Assembly (NCBI GenBank): GCA_050732875.1
Contig: JBOHRQ010000001.1
Span: 1 to 64,000, forward strand
Source: DASRVA01 sp050732875
GTDB lineage: Bacteria > Gemmatimonadota > Gemmatimonadetes > JACCXV01 > JAHWKZ01
DNA length: 64,000 nt
Direction of reading: 5' to 3'
Part shown: positions 27,645 through 36,033 of the stretch, in pieces
How positions within the stretch are numbered: the stretch's first letter is position 1
Layout: every line of letters begins with the position of its first letter
The notes under the pieces: generated by a model
What the model saw: only the letters and a program-made list of their open reading frames with translations
Told to the model about the DNA's origin: nothing
The model's database searches: none
Made by a program: the position numbers and the translations under genes

Positions 27645-29173
27645 CGGGGGCCCCCCAGCGCCTGCAGGACGATGTTCAGATCGTTCAGGTCCGTCGCGCC
27701 GTCCGCATTCAGGTCAAAACCGGGATCGTTCGACGAGATCGCCTCCAGCAGGAGGGCGAGGTCGTAACCGTCCACCCGCCCTGCCGAGCCGGGCGAGGTC
27801 ACGTCCACGTTCGCGCTGGAGGTGCGGAAGGCGGCGGTCACCTCGATGTCCGTGGTCGGCGCGAGCGAGCAGGCCGCGGACCCGGTGCACGCACCGCGCC
27901 AGCCCGCGAAGGCCCATTCCGGTCCGGGGCTCGCCGCGAGCTGGATGGTGGTCCCGCCGGGGAAGCTCGCCGCACACTCCGCGGGACACGCGATCCCCGA
28001 TGGCGTGGAAGCGACCGAGCCACTCCCGGTCACAGCCACGGTGATCGTGACGGTCTCCGGGCGAAACGTGGCACCCACCGAGAGCGGGCCCTCGATCGTC
28101 AGCACGCAGGCGCCATCCCCCGTGCAGTTCCCGTCCCAGGCTTCGAGCTCCCATCCGGAGGACGGATTGGCCGTGAGGGTCGCAGTCGCGCCGTCGACGA
28201 AGTTCGCCTCGCAGTCGTCCGGGCAATCGATGCCGGCCGGCACGGAGGAGACTGTGCCCTGCCCGACCACCGATACCGCGAGCGGGAAGGTCTGCTGGGC
28301 GAACCTTGCCGTCACCGAGATGTCCTCGTCCATCGACACCATGCACGTCCCGGTGCCCGCACAGGCTCCCTCCCAGCCGCCGAACAACCATTCGGTGGCG
28401 GGGCTCGCTGTGAGGGTCACCGTCGTCCCGCTCGGATAGCCCTCGTCGCAATCGATCGGGCACTCGATTCCCGGGGGCGAGGAGCGCGCCGTTCCCTCTC
28501 CCACGACCGCGACGCTCAGATCCTGGGTCGGCCCCGCGAAGAGGGCCCCCACCGTCTGCGGCCGGTCCAGGGTGACCTCGCAGCTTCCCCGACCGGAGCA
28601 GCCCCCGGACCAGCCGCTGAACGTCGAGCGGGGTCCCGGGCTGGCCGTCAGCGAGACCACGGTGCCGAAATCGTAGTCCTCGGCGCAGTCGTCGGGACAC
28701 GTGATGCCCGCGGGCGACGAGGTCACATCGCCGTCCCCCACGACCGCGACCGAGAGGGGTCGGGGCTCGCCTCCGCCGATCGGCCTGAAGCTCGCGGTGA
28801 CCACCTTGGTCTGATCCATCGTCAGAGAGCACGACCCGGTCCCGATGCAGTCCCCGCTCCAGCCCACGAACTCCCATCCGTCATTTGGGGTCGCGGTGAG
28901 CTTCACCACCGCGTCCGTGGCGATCGAAGCGCTGCAGGACTGGTCGGGGCAGTCGATGACCTCGGAGTCAGCCGTGGGGCGATCGCTGGTCACCGAACCC
29001 TCGCCGCTGATCGTGACGAAGAGGATGAAGTGCATGCGTGCCTTCGCGGCGGCCAGAGGCGCCGGCCCCGACGCCGCCGCCGATCCGGCCGCCACCACCG
29101 ACCCGAGGAGGATCGCGGCGAGCAACGCCGGCTTCGGCCCGCGGCCGGGCGGCCTATGGGTGCGGGTGCTCAT
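27641..29173 (-). CDS. Exported protein with five Cys-containing InlB-type repeats and a dockerin-like C-terminus
   Basis: 510 residues. A signal peptide (about 12-35) is followed by five repeats of about 77 residues, each of the form VxGxGxVxSxPxGIxCPxDC, ..., LTAxPxxxWxFxGWxGxCxGxGxCxxxM, with two Cys pairs per repeat (divergent InlB B-repeat style). After a short linker the end contains FDLNADGATDLNDLNIVLQA, a calcium-loop motif of type-I dockerins; a first, degenerate copy (RVDGYDLALLLEAI) precedes it. ATG 29173 is used; upstream frame is antisense to the barrel gene. Surface adhesion or assembly role inferred. Confidence 0.82.
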   Translation of the reverse strand: MSTRTHRPPGRGPKPALLAAILLGSVVAAGSAAASGPAPLAAAKARMHFILFVTISGEGSVTSDRPTADSEVIDCPDQSCSASIATDAVVKLTATPNDGWEFVGWSGDCIGTGSCSLTMDQTKVVTASFRPIGGGEPRPLSVAVVGDGDVTSSPAGITCPDDCAEDYDFGTVVSLTASPGPRSTFSGWSGGCSGRGSCEVTLDRPQTVGALFAGPTQDLSVAVVGEGTARSSPPGIECPIDCDEGYPSGTTVTLTASPATEWLFGGWEGACAGTGTCMVSMDEDISVTARFAQQTFPLAVSVVGQGTVSSVPAGIDCPDDCEANFVDGATATLTANPSSGWELEAWDGNCTGDGACVLTIEGPLSVGATFRPETVTITVAVTGSGSVASTPSGIACPAECAASFPGGTTIQLAASPGPEWAFAGWRGACTGSAACSLAPTTDIEVTAAFRTSSANVDVTSPGSAGRVDGYDLALLLEAISSNDPGFDLNADGATDLNDLNIVLQALGGPR

Positions 29174-30554
29174 CCCCCGCGAGGCGGCGGGTGGCCGGCG
29201 AGAGACGCAGGAACGAGAACCAGCCCACGGGACGAGTGGTGCCGTACATATCCTCGAGCTCGTCCGGCAGAATCGATACCGACGCTCCGATCCCCAAGGC
29301 CGGCGTAAGGCCGCCGATCGCCGGCAGGCGACCCAGGATCCCGGCGGTGGCCTTGCCGATCGTGAAGATCGTCTCGCGGTACACGTCGATGTCCCCGCGG
29401 AGCGGGATCGCCAGGTCGTGGTCCGACTTCTCGACGACCTCCCCGCGCCCGAAGACGGCGAAGATCCCGCCGGGATCGACGCTCGTCTCGGCCAGCAATG
29501 CCTGGGTCTCCCGATGCCCCTCTTCGTAGTTCCGGCCGTAGGCGAGCGTGGTGTTCCAGTGCCCGCTCCCTCCCAGGGGACGCTGATGGATGATCGAGGC
29601 CGTTCCGCGGACGACGTCGAGCTGGGCGTCGGCGATCTGTCCGATCGGATGGCACCCGACGCTCGCCGGGCACAGTCGCCGGCCCGGGGTCGGGACACCG
29701 ACGTGGACGTGGGCGTCCGTCATCCGCCCCGCCGACATCTGCAGCGCCCACCGGTCGCCCGGCAGCACGGTCAGCCGCCCGCTGTAGGAGTCGAGCGGAC
29801 CGAAGTCGAACCCGTAGCGGTCCTCGTCGGGCTCGCGACCGTTGAACGCCGACGCCTCGATCTTCCACCGGCGCCCGTACAGGCCGAGCGTGGCGACCCC
29901 GAAGCTGATGTGGCTGGCGTCCATCCAGTGGTGGCCGACCGGAGCCACCGGGTTCGTCGCAGCGCTGGGCCGGTGGGGATAGGCGACCGGCCCGAGGGCC
30001 GGCTCGCCGGCCGCCGCGGCGTAGAGCTGCACCCCGACGCTGCGCGAGAGGCCCCGCTCCCAGGTGGCCGCCAGCTCCATGACGAGATCGTGCGGATGCT
30101 GGCCGTTGACGATCGGACGCCCGTTGCACAGCTCTCCCGTCTGGAGCAGGTTCGGGTAACCGCACTTGCCAACCGTGAGCGGCTCCAGGCTCACCATGCC
30201 GCGCAATCCGAGCCTTCCCCCGCCCAGTTCCCGGCGCGCCATTCCCATGATCCAGTTGATGCTGCCGAAGTGGCGCCCGCCGCGTTCCCCGGTCTCGTCG
30301 ATGTAATGCAGGAACAGGTTCTCGTGGAGCATGAGATCCCAGCCACCGGCGGAGGCGTGATGACCGAAGACGGGCGTCTCGTCGGGAAGCCACCCGGTCC
30401 CCGAACCGTCGCGCGCGTGGGACGGGACGAACGTGGCCGCGGAAGACGGGCGGTCGGCCTCCGGGCCGGGCTCCTGGGCGCCGACCCCCGGAGGCGAGAT
30501 CGAAGCCATGAGAGCGAGCGCGGCCACGGCCCTCGCGTCGATGCGCTGCTTCAT
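29154..30554 (-). CDS. Exported protein of unknown function, predicted outer-membrane barrel
   Basis: 466 residues; I do not recognise the family with a named function. Signal peptide to about GVGAQ, then many short alternating strands (for example GRRWKIEASAFNGREPDED, WALQMSAGRMTDAHVHVG, HWNTTLAYGRNYEEGH) typical of beta-barrels, and His-rich spots (GHHASAGG, NGQHPHDLVMELAA). It lacks an obvious enzymatic motif. ATG 30554 is the first start after the divergent glycosyltransferase leader. Its last 20 nt overlap the start of the repeat protein, so the three minus-strand genes 30554-27075 form one unit. Confidence 0.7.
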   Translation of the reverse strand: MKQRIDARAVAALALMASISPPGVGAQEPGPEADRPSSAATFVPSHARDGSGTGWLPDETPVFGHHASAGGWDLMLHENLFLHYIDETGERGGRHFGSINWIMGMARRELGGGRLGLRGMVSLEPLTVGKCGYPNLLQTGELCNGRPIVNGQHPHDLVMELAATWERGLSRSVGVQLYAAAAGEPALGPVAYPHRPSAATNPVAPVGHHWMDASHISFGVATLGLYGRRWKIEASAFNGREPDEDRYGFDFGPLDSYSGRLTVLPGDRWALQMSAGRMTDAHVHVGVPTPGRRLCPASVGCHPIGQIADAQLDVVRGTASIIHQRPLGGSGHWNTTLAYGRNYEEGHRETQALLAETSVDPGGIFAVFGRGEVVEKSDHDLAIPLRGDIDVYRETIFTIGKATAGILGRLPAIGGLTPALGIGASVSILPDELEDMYGTTRPVGWFSFLRLSPATRRLAGDEHPHP

Positions 30555-30716
30555 GGGACGAGGAAGATGCTGACGCGGATGATGGTCCGCAAGGGTGAAC
30601 GAGCTCGCTGGCTCCCATGGCTCCACCCCATCGGGGCCTTTATCGTTTCGCGATGGACGCGCTCGGCCCAACGCGCCGGTTCACCTTCCGCCTCGGCCCA
30701 CCCGCCGGAGGGCGTC

Positions 30717-31901
30717 CTGCGCATCGGGATTGACCTCGCGAGCTGGTCCGACCCGCGGGGATACGGGCGCTTCACGCGGGGGATCGTGAACGCCCTCCTC
30801 GCGAGCGAGACCCGGCACGATTTCGTGACCTATGTGGACGCGACCACCGCCCGCGAGCATCGCCTGCCCGCGGGTGCTCAGGTCGTGACCGTCGAGACCG
30901 CCGAGGCGCCGACCCGGGCCGCCTCGGCGAGCGGCCGCCGCCGGCTCGGTGACCTCCGGGCCATGGCGCGTGCTGTCGGTGCGACCCGGCCCGATGTCCT
31001 CCTCTTCCCCACCGTCTACACGTGGTTCCCGGTCTGGACCCGGTGCGTCGTGGTGGTCGGCATCCACGACGTCATCGCCGAGCAGTACCCGGAGCTGGTA
31101 TTCCCCGAGCGCCGCAGACGCAGGCTGTGGAATCTCAAGAGCCGGCTCGCCCGCTGGCAGGCGGATTACGTGATGACGGTCTCGCGGTACGCCGCCCGCG
31201 GCATCGTCGAGCGCCTGGGGTGGCCGGGCGACCGGCTGTGGGTGGTCGAGGAGGCCCCGGATCCGGTGTTCCGGCCGCTCTCCCCCGCGGAGATTCGCTC
31301 CGATGTGCTGAAGCGCTGCGGCATCGGCGCCGAACAGCCGTTCTTGCTCTACGTCGGCGGAGTGAACCCCCACAAGAACCTCCCCTTGTTCGCGGAGGCG
31401 CTGGCGGGCGTCCGGTCGGAGGGCGCCGACCTGCGGCTGGTCATCGTCGGCGACATCGAGGGCGATCGCTTCACACCCGGGATCGCCGAGCTGCGGGCCC
31501 GCCTGGGGACGCTGCGACTCGATTCCGCGGTGACCTTCGCGGGCCGCCTCGAGGACGCCGATCTCGTCCATCTCCTCAACGCGGCCCGGGCGGTCGTGCT
31601 GCCCTCCCGGTCGGAGGGCTTCGGGCTGCCGGCGGTAGAGGGTGCGGCGTGCGGGACCCCCGCACTGGCGACGCGGAACAGCCCCCTGCCCGAGCTCCTC
31701 CAGGGCGGAGGCATCTTCTTCGATCCGGCCGACCGCCGGGCGATGGAGGTCGCCCTCAGGCGCATCCTCGACCCCGGCGAGCGCGCGCGGATGGGGCGCG
31801 CCGCGCTCGAGGCGGTGCGGCACCTCGGATGGGACCGGTCGGCGCGCCATCTCCTCGACCGGCTCGACTCGCTCACGCCTCTCGCTCGTCCCGCCCGATG
31901 A
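30717..31901 (+). CDS. GT4 glycosyltransferase (mannosyltransferase-like), CTG start proposed
   Basis: 394 residues from CTG 30717. GT-B fold: RIGIDLASWSDPRGYGRFTR, GIHDVIAEQYPE, VSRYAARGIVE in the first half; FLLYVGGVNPHKNLPLF, FAGRLEDADLVHLL and the donor site LPSRSEGFGLPAVEGAACGTP in the second. CTG 30717 has GGAGGG at ideal distance and makes the protein begin at the first beta strand. ATG 30567 or 30579 would add about 46-50 unconserved residues and cannot be excluded. Followed by a deacetylase through an ATGA overlap. Retaining transfer from an NDP-sugar is expected. Confidence 0.87.
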   Translation: MRIGIDLASWSDPRGYGRFTRGIVNALLASETRHDFVTYVDATTAREHRLPAGAQVVTVETAEAPTRAASASGRRRLGDLRAMARAVGATRPDVLLFPTVYTWFPVWTRCVVVVGIHDVIAEQYPELVFPERRRRRLWNLKSRLARWQADYVMTVSRYAARGIVERLGWPGDRLWVVEEAPDPVFRPLSPAEIRSDVLKRCGIGAEQPFLLYVGGVNPHKNLPLFAEALAGVRSEGADLRLVIVGDIEGDRFTPGIAELRARLGTLRLDSAVTFAGRLEDADLVHLLNAARAVVLPSRSEGFGLPAVEGAACGTPALATRNSPLPELLQGGGIFFDPADRRAMEVALRRILDPGERARMGRAALEAVRHLGWDRSARHLLDRLDSLTPLARPAR

Positions 31902-32695
31902 GGCCGGACCTTCCGGCCGTCCGAATTCCCGTGGTCGTCTACCACGCCCTGGGCGACGGCCCCGCGCCGATCTGGACGCCGCTCGACCGCTTCGACGCCG
32001 AGCTGGAGGCGTTCGCCCACGCCGGCTATCGGGCGATCCGGCTGGGCGACCTGGTCGACGGCCTGCGGCAGGGCAGGGCGCTGCCGCCGCGGGCGTTCGC
32101 GATCACATTCGACGACGGGTACCGGAGCGTCCACCAGGAAGCGCTCCCGAGGCTCGCCCGCCGCGGGTGGGCGGCCACCGCCTTCCTCGTCACCTCGCGC
32201 TGCGGCGGCACGAACCGCTGGCCCGGCCAGGCCGCCTCGGTTCCGGAAGCCCCGCTCTTCGACTGGGACGCGGCCGGTGAGCTGCTCGAGGCCGGCTGGG
32301 AGCTGGGCGCCCACGGCGCGACCCACGCCCCGCTCACCACCCTGCCCCTCGACCGCGCCGAAGAGGAGATCGCCGGCTCGCTGGAGGCGATCGAGCGCCG
32401 CGTCGGGCCGGACGCACGCCTTTTCGCCTATCCGTACGGAGCCTCCGACCGCGAAGTGCGGGCCATCGCGAGACGGTTCGCCCGAGGCGCCGCGGGCACC
32501 GGCCTCGGGCTGGTGGGTGCGCGGAGCGACCCGTTCGACCTCGAGCGGATCGACGCCTGCTATCTCTCTCCGCGGCTCGTGGAGCGTCTCGAGCGGCCGT
32601 CCGCGCGCGCGCGCCTGCATGTCAGGCGCTGGCTGAGACGCGCCCGCCGCGTCCTCGTTCAGGACTGGGACGGGGGTTTCCGGCCCTCCACGTAG
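31898..32695 (+). CDS. Polysaccharide deacetylase (NodB homology)
   Basis: 265 residues. NodB domain: metal/base pair in ITFDDGY (D72, D73), zinc histidines in GAHGATHAPL (H139, H143) and FAYPYG. It removes N- or O-acetyl groups from a sugar polymer, or a lipid-linked sugar. There is no signal peptide, so it may act in the cytosol or be exported otherwise. ATG 31898 overlaps the GT4 stop as ATGA. Its last 37 nt overlap the convergent methyltransferase gene. Confidence 0.9.
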   Translation: MRPDLPAVRIPVVVYHALGDGPAPIWTPLDRFDAELEAFAHAGYRAIRLGDLVDGLRQGRALPPRAFAITFDDGYRSVHQEALPRLARRGWAATAFLVTSRCGGTNRWPGQAASVPEAPLFDWDAAGELLEAGWELGAHGATHAPLTTLPLDRAEEEIAGSLEAIERRVGPDARLFAYPYGASDREVRAIARRFARGAAGTGLGLVGARSDPFDLERIDACYLSPRLVERLERPSARARLHVRRWLRRARRVLVQDWDGGFRPST

Positions 32696-33663
32696 AGGAT
32701 GGGGGCGAAGCGGGACAGGAGGACGCGGGACGGCGGGAAGCGTCGCAGGCGCTCCCAGATCCGGCGCAGGCGCTCCCGGTCCGGACCCAGCTCGCCGGGC
32801 GCGAAGTCGGGAAGGGCGACCCGGCCGCGACCGCCCAGGACGCGTGTCAGCTCGGAGGGGCCGTGAAGCCAGGCCCGGTAAGGCGTCTTTCGCAAGCCGC
32901 GCGCAACCGGCTCCATCCAGCGACGCGGCAGAAAACCGAAGCCCCACAGCCGGACGTGCGGCTCCGGGAGCAGGCTGTACCGGTTGTTGGTGCTGAACAG
33001 GAACGGACCGCCCGGTGCGAGCACACGAATCGCCTCATCCACCATCGCGGCGCTCCGGCGAACGTGCTCGAGGACGGCGTCGGCGACGACGGCATCGAAG
33101 GCGCCCTCGCGAAAGGGAAGGGCCTCCGCGTTGGCGAGGAGAAGCGGCACCCTGACGCCCTCCTCTACCAGCCTCTGCCGGCCGATGACGATCCAGCGCA
33201 GGGCCACGTCCACGCCGACCACGCGGCTCCAGCGTCCCGCCGCGGCCGCCGCCAGGCCGGCGGTGCCGCACCCGAGGTCCAGGAGCGCGCCGGCGCGGGA
33301 TTCGGGGAAGGCCCGCGTGAGCCGATCGAGGAGGCCGCCGCCCCGAGCGACCGAGCGCTCCATCGATCGGACATAGCGCCGGTGGAGCTCCGGGGGGTTC
33401 TCGGGTGTCATGGCGTAGTATCGCGCGACGAGCTCGCGCCAACCCGCGCCCTCCGCCCCCGCGTGGAGCCGGCGGACCTTGGCCTCCTCCTCGCGGACCC
33501 CGATGTGGGGATCGGGCTCCAGACGGAAATCGGGAATCCCGAACCTTTCCGGGTATACCCGGCCGCATCCGGCGCAGCGATGGTCGGAGCCTTCCCGCTC
33601 CAGCGGCGCCCGACATCGCGGGCAGGCGAGGAGCGACGCGAGCCAGGCCGGCGCGTCGGACAC
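32659..33663 (-). CDS. SAM methyltransferase with N-terminal Trm112-like zinc ribbon
   Basis: 334 residues. Zinc ribbon from C14/C17 and C30/C33 (LLACPRC, HRCAGCG), then a class I methyltransferase with motif I LLDLGCGTAGLAAA, VVGVDVA, and VADAVLEHV before the post-motif region RVLAPGGPFLFSTN. Probably O-methylation of a sugar or lipid in the glycan region. ATG 33663 lies head to head with the radical SAM gene (91 nt). 3' overlap of 37 nt with the deacetylase. Confidence 0.86.
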   Translation of the reverse strand: MSDAPAWLASLLACPRCRAPLEREGSDHRCAGCGRVYPERFGIPDFRLEPDPHIGVREEEAKVRRLHAGAEGAGWRELVARYYAMTPENPPELHRRYVRSMERSVARGGGLLDRLTRAFPESRAGALLDLGCGTAGLAAAAAGRWSRVVGVDVALRWIVIGRQRLVEEGVRVPLLLANAEALPFREGAFDAVVADAVLEHVRRSAAMVDEAIRVLAPGGPFLFSTNNRYSLLPEPHVRLWGFGFLPRRWMEPVARGLRKTPYRAWLHGPSELTRVLGGRGRVALPDFAPGELGPDRERLRRIWERLRRFPPSRVLLSRFAPILYVEGRKPPSQS

Positions 33664-33754
33664 GCGCTAAGGCCGCGGCGGTGCGTTGACGCGATCCGGA
33701 CCCGAGGCTAAGCTATTCGAACCCCGGCGCATCGCTTCCTCGACAGGCGTACCC

Positions 33755-34915
33755 ATGGCCACCACCCCCTCTCCCGATTCGTGGCAACGGCTCAGGCGGC
33801 ATCTGCGCATCACGTGGCGCAACCGCCAGCCGCTCCCCGATCCTCCATTTCTGGTCCTGTTCGTCAACTCGATCTGCAATATGCGCTGCGAGCACTGCTT
33901 CTACTGGCGCAGCCTCAACAGTCCGGACGATCTGACCTTCGAGGAGATCGTGGCGCTGTCCGAATCGCTCGGGACGGTCGAGAACCTCAATCTGTCGGGC
34001 GGGGAGCCATTCCTGCGGAAGGAGCTGGCGGAGATCTGCCTGCGCTTCGTGCGATACAACGGCACGCGCCAGATCTACGTCCCGACGAACGCCTACTTCC
34101 GGGAGCGCACCGTGGAGGCCATCTCGCGGGTTCTGGAGGATCCGTCGCTCGAGCTGTTCGTGGCCGAGCTCTCCCTCGACGGCATGCCGTCCTTCCACGA
34201 CGAGTTCCGCGGCGCCCGCAACAGCTTCGCCCGGGCGATGGAGACGTACGACGCGCTGGCCGAGCTGCAGGCCGCGGACGGGCGGCTCCGCATCCACGCG
34301 ATCTCCACCGCCACGGACGTGAACGTGGATGAGATCCGGCGCCTGACGACCTACCTCTACGACCGCTGTCCCCGCATGGATCACCACAACCTGGCCATCA
34401 TCCGCGGGGACCGCAAGAACCCCGACCTGCGCACGCCCGACCTCGCCGAATACGAAGAGCTTTACGCTTACCTCCGTGGCGTCTGGGCGCCTCGCGAGGC
34501 AGGACGCTACGGCGGCATGGTGGAGCCGATGCTGCAGTGGGCCAAGCTGAGGACGCTTCGGGAGCAGACGCAGTCGGTTCCCTGCCGCGCCGGACGGCTG
34601 AGCGCGGTGGTGTATGCCAACGGCGACGTGTCGGTGTGCGAACTCCACGAGCCGCTGGGGAACCTCCGGGACCGGTCCTTCCGCGAGATCTGGGAGAGCC
34701 CGCGCGCCCACGAGCTGCGCAAGTCGATCGCCGCCAAGGCCTGCCACTGCACGACCGAGGTCTTCCTCTGGCCGAGCATCGTCTTCCAGCCCCTCCAGCT
34801 CGCCCGCGCCGTGCTCGGCTCACGCGCGTGGAGGCGGCCCGTTCCCCTCGAGCGCGAAGCGTGGACGACGATCCCGATCGAAGAGATCGCGGGGTTGGAA
34901 TCGACAGTTCCCTAG
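33755..34915 (+). CDS. Radical SAM protein with SPASM-like C-terminus
   Basis: 386 residues. The cluster motif CNMRCEHC (C41, C45, C48) is followed by LNLSGGEPFLRKEL, the SAM-binding GGEP motif. C-terminal half: VPCRAGRLSAVVYANGDVSVCELHEPLGN and ACHCTTE provide Cys for an auxiliary cluster as in SPASM/twitch proteins, which modify peptides or sugars. Its substrate is unknown; lying amid glycosyltransferases, a sugar or lipid is more likely than a peptide, and no precursor peptide is seen next to it. ATG 33755 is preferred to GTG/ATG options upstream. The stop TAG is directly followed by a palindromic element. Confidence 0.88.
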   Translation: MATTPSPDSWQRLRRHLRITWRNRQPLPDPPFLVLFVNSICNMRCEHCFYWRSLNSPDDLTFEEIVALSESLGTVENLNLSGGEPFLRKELAEICLRFVRYNGTRQIYVPTNAYFRERTVEAISRVLEDPSLELFVAELSLDGMPSFHDEFRGARNSFARAMETYDALAELQAADGRLRIHAISTATDVNVDEIRRLTTYLYDRCPRMDHHNLAIIRGDRKNPDLRTPDLAEYEELYAYLRGVWAPREAGRYGGMVEPMLQWAKLRTLREQTQSVPCRAGRLSAVVYANGDVSVCELHEPLGNLRDRSFREIWESPRAHELRKSIAAKACHCTTEVFLWPSIVFQPLQLARAVLGSRAWRRPVPLEREAWTTIPIEEIAGLESTVP

Positions 34916-35074
34916 TGCTTCGTTGCGGAAATCCGCGTCAGCACCGAGAGGGCCGATGCACCCGGCTCGCAAGGCGCGGCGAGGAGGAATAGCACCGCTA
35001 TTCCGCACGAGCCGCAACACAGTGAGCCGGGATGCAGCGGCACTCGAATGCACGCGGATTTCCGCAACGAAGCA
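34916..35074. repeat. Palindromic element with perfect 23-bp terminal inverted repeats
   Basis: 159 bp. The ends 34916-34938 (beginning TGCTTCGTTGCGGAAATCC) and 35052-35074 are exact reverse complements over 23 bp. Inside are the perfect hairpin GGAATAGC-ACC-GCTATTCC (34986-35004) and further nested arms CCCGGCTC/GAGCCGGG. The left end starts at the base after the radical SAM stop codon. The right end holds the start of the next gene. There is no transposase. It resembles a miniature inverted-repeat element or REP-type palindrome; a related element lies at 57507-57623. Confidence 0.85.
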
Positions 35075-36016
35075 CCCGGTCGGGCAGCTCCCGACGCCAC
35101 GGTCGCCGTCGTCTCGATCTGCGGCCCCGAGCGCCTCGAAGCGTGCCTGGCCGCGCTGGACCGCCAGCGAGACCCCCCTTCGTTCGAGATCGTGGTCGCC
35201 TACGACGGTGAGCGGGGCGGCTGGGAGCGGCTGCGCGCCCTCCGGGAGGATGTCGTCTGGGTGGGGGCAGCGCCCTCGCCGCCGCTGCTCGCCGCGGCGG
35301 CGCTCCGGGCCGCCCGCGGCGCCGTCGTCCTGCTCACCGAGGATCATTGCGTGCCCGCCCCGGACTGGATTCGCCGCCTGCACGCGGCGGCGGCGGGGGG
35401 CGCCGTGGTGGGCGCCGGCGCCGTCGGAGGCCCGGTCGCGCTGACGCGCCTCGGGCGCTCCAGCCTGGAATGGGCGTTCCACTTCAGCGACTTCGCCCCC
35501 TACGTCCCGCCGGTCGAGGGCGGTCCCTCCCGATCGCTCAGCGTCTGCAACGTGGCCTATCCCCGCGCCACGCTCGAGCGGCTGGGGCCGGCGCGGGTCG
35601 ACGCCTTTGATGAAACCCGGGTCCATGCGACGATCCGGCGCGACGTCGGCCCGCTCGTCATGGTACCCGACGCGCTCGTGGTCACCGGCCGCCGGATCCG
35701 CCTCGCCGACGCCCTTCGCGAACGTTACACGCTCGGACGGCTCTACGGCGCGGTGCGCTTCTCGGACGTTCCGGTCGTCCGCCGGAGCCTGCGGGCCCTC
35801 GCCACTCCCGGGCTGCCGCCTCTCCTTCTGGGCCGGCTCGCCCGGAGGTCCTGGCGGACGCCGGGGGCGGCTCTACGGTTCTCCCGCGGCCTCCCTCATC
35901 TGGCCGTCCTCGTGTGCGCGTGGTCGTGCGGGGAGGCGGTCGGGCTCCTGACGGGGCGCGGCCCGCTCGACGTGCGGATCGCTCCCGAGCTGGCCGACCA
36001 GGGTGCGCGCCCGTGA
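35048..36016 (+). CDS. GT2-like glycosyltransferase with repeat-derived N-terminus
   Basis: 322 residues from ATG 35048. GT-A pattern: VAVVSICGPERLEACLAALD, FEIVVAYDGERGGWE, then LTEDHCVPAPDW where TEDH replaces the DxD, and LSVCNVAYPRATLERLG as the acceptor block. Hydrophobic C-terminal stretch about 255-300. The first nine codons (MHADFRNEA) are encoded by the right arm of the palindromic element, and no other start precedes the first strand closely, so the repeat probably supplied the start codon. Similar in plan to the GT2 at 26224-27129. Confidence 0.8.
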   Translation: MHADFRNEAPGRAAPDATVAVVSICGPERLEACLAALDRQRDPPSFEIVVAYDGERGGWERLRALREDVVWVGAAPSPPLLAAAALRAARGAVVLLTEDHCVPAPDWIRRLHAAAAGGAVVGAGAVGGPVALTRLGRSSLEWAFHFSDFAPYVPPVEGGPSRSLSVCNVAYPRATLERLGPARVDAFDETRVHATIRRDVGPLVMVPDALVVTGRRIRLADALRERYTLGRLYGAVRFSDVPVVRRSLRALATPGLPPLLLGRLARRSWRTPGAALRFSRGLPHLAVLVCAWSCGEAVGLLTGRGPLDVRIAPELADQGARP

Positions 36017-36033
36017 GGCCCGGGATGCCGTGG

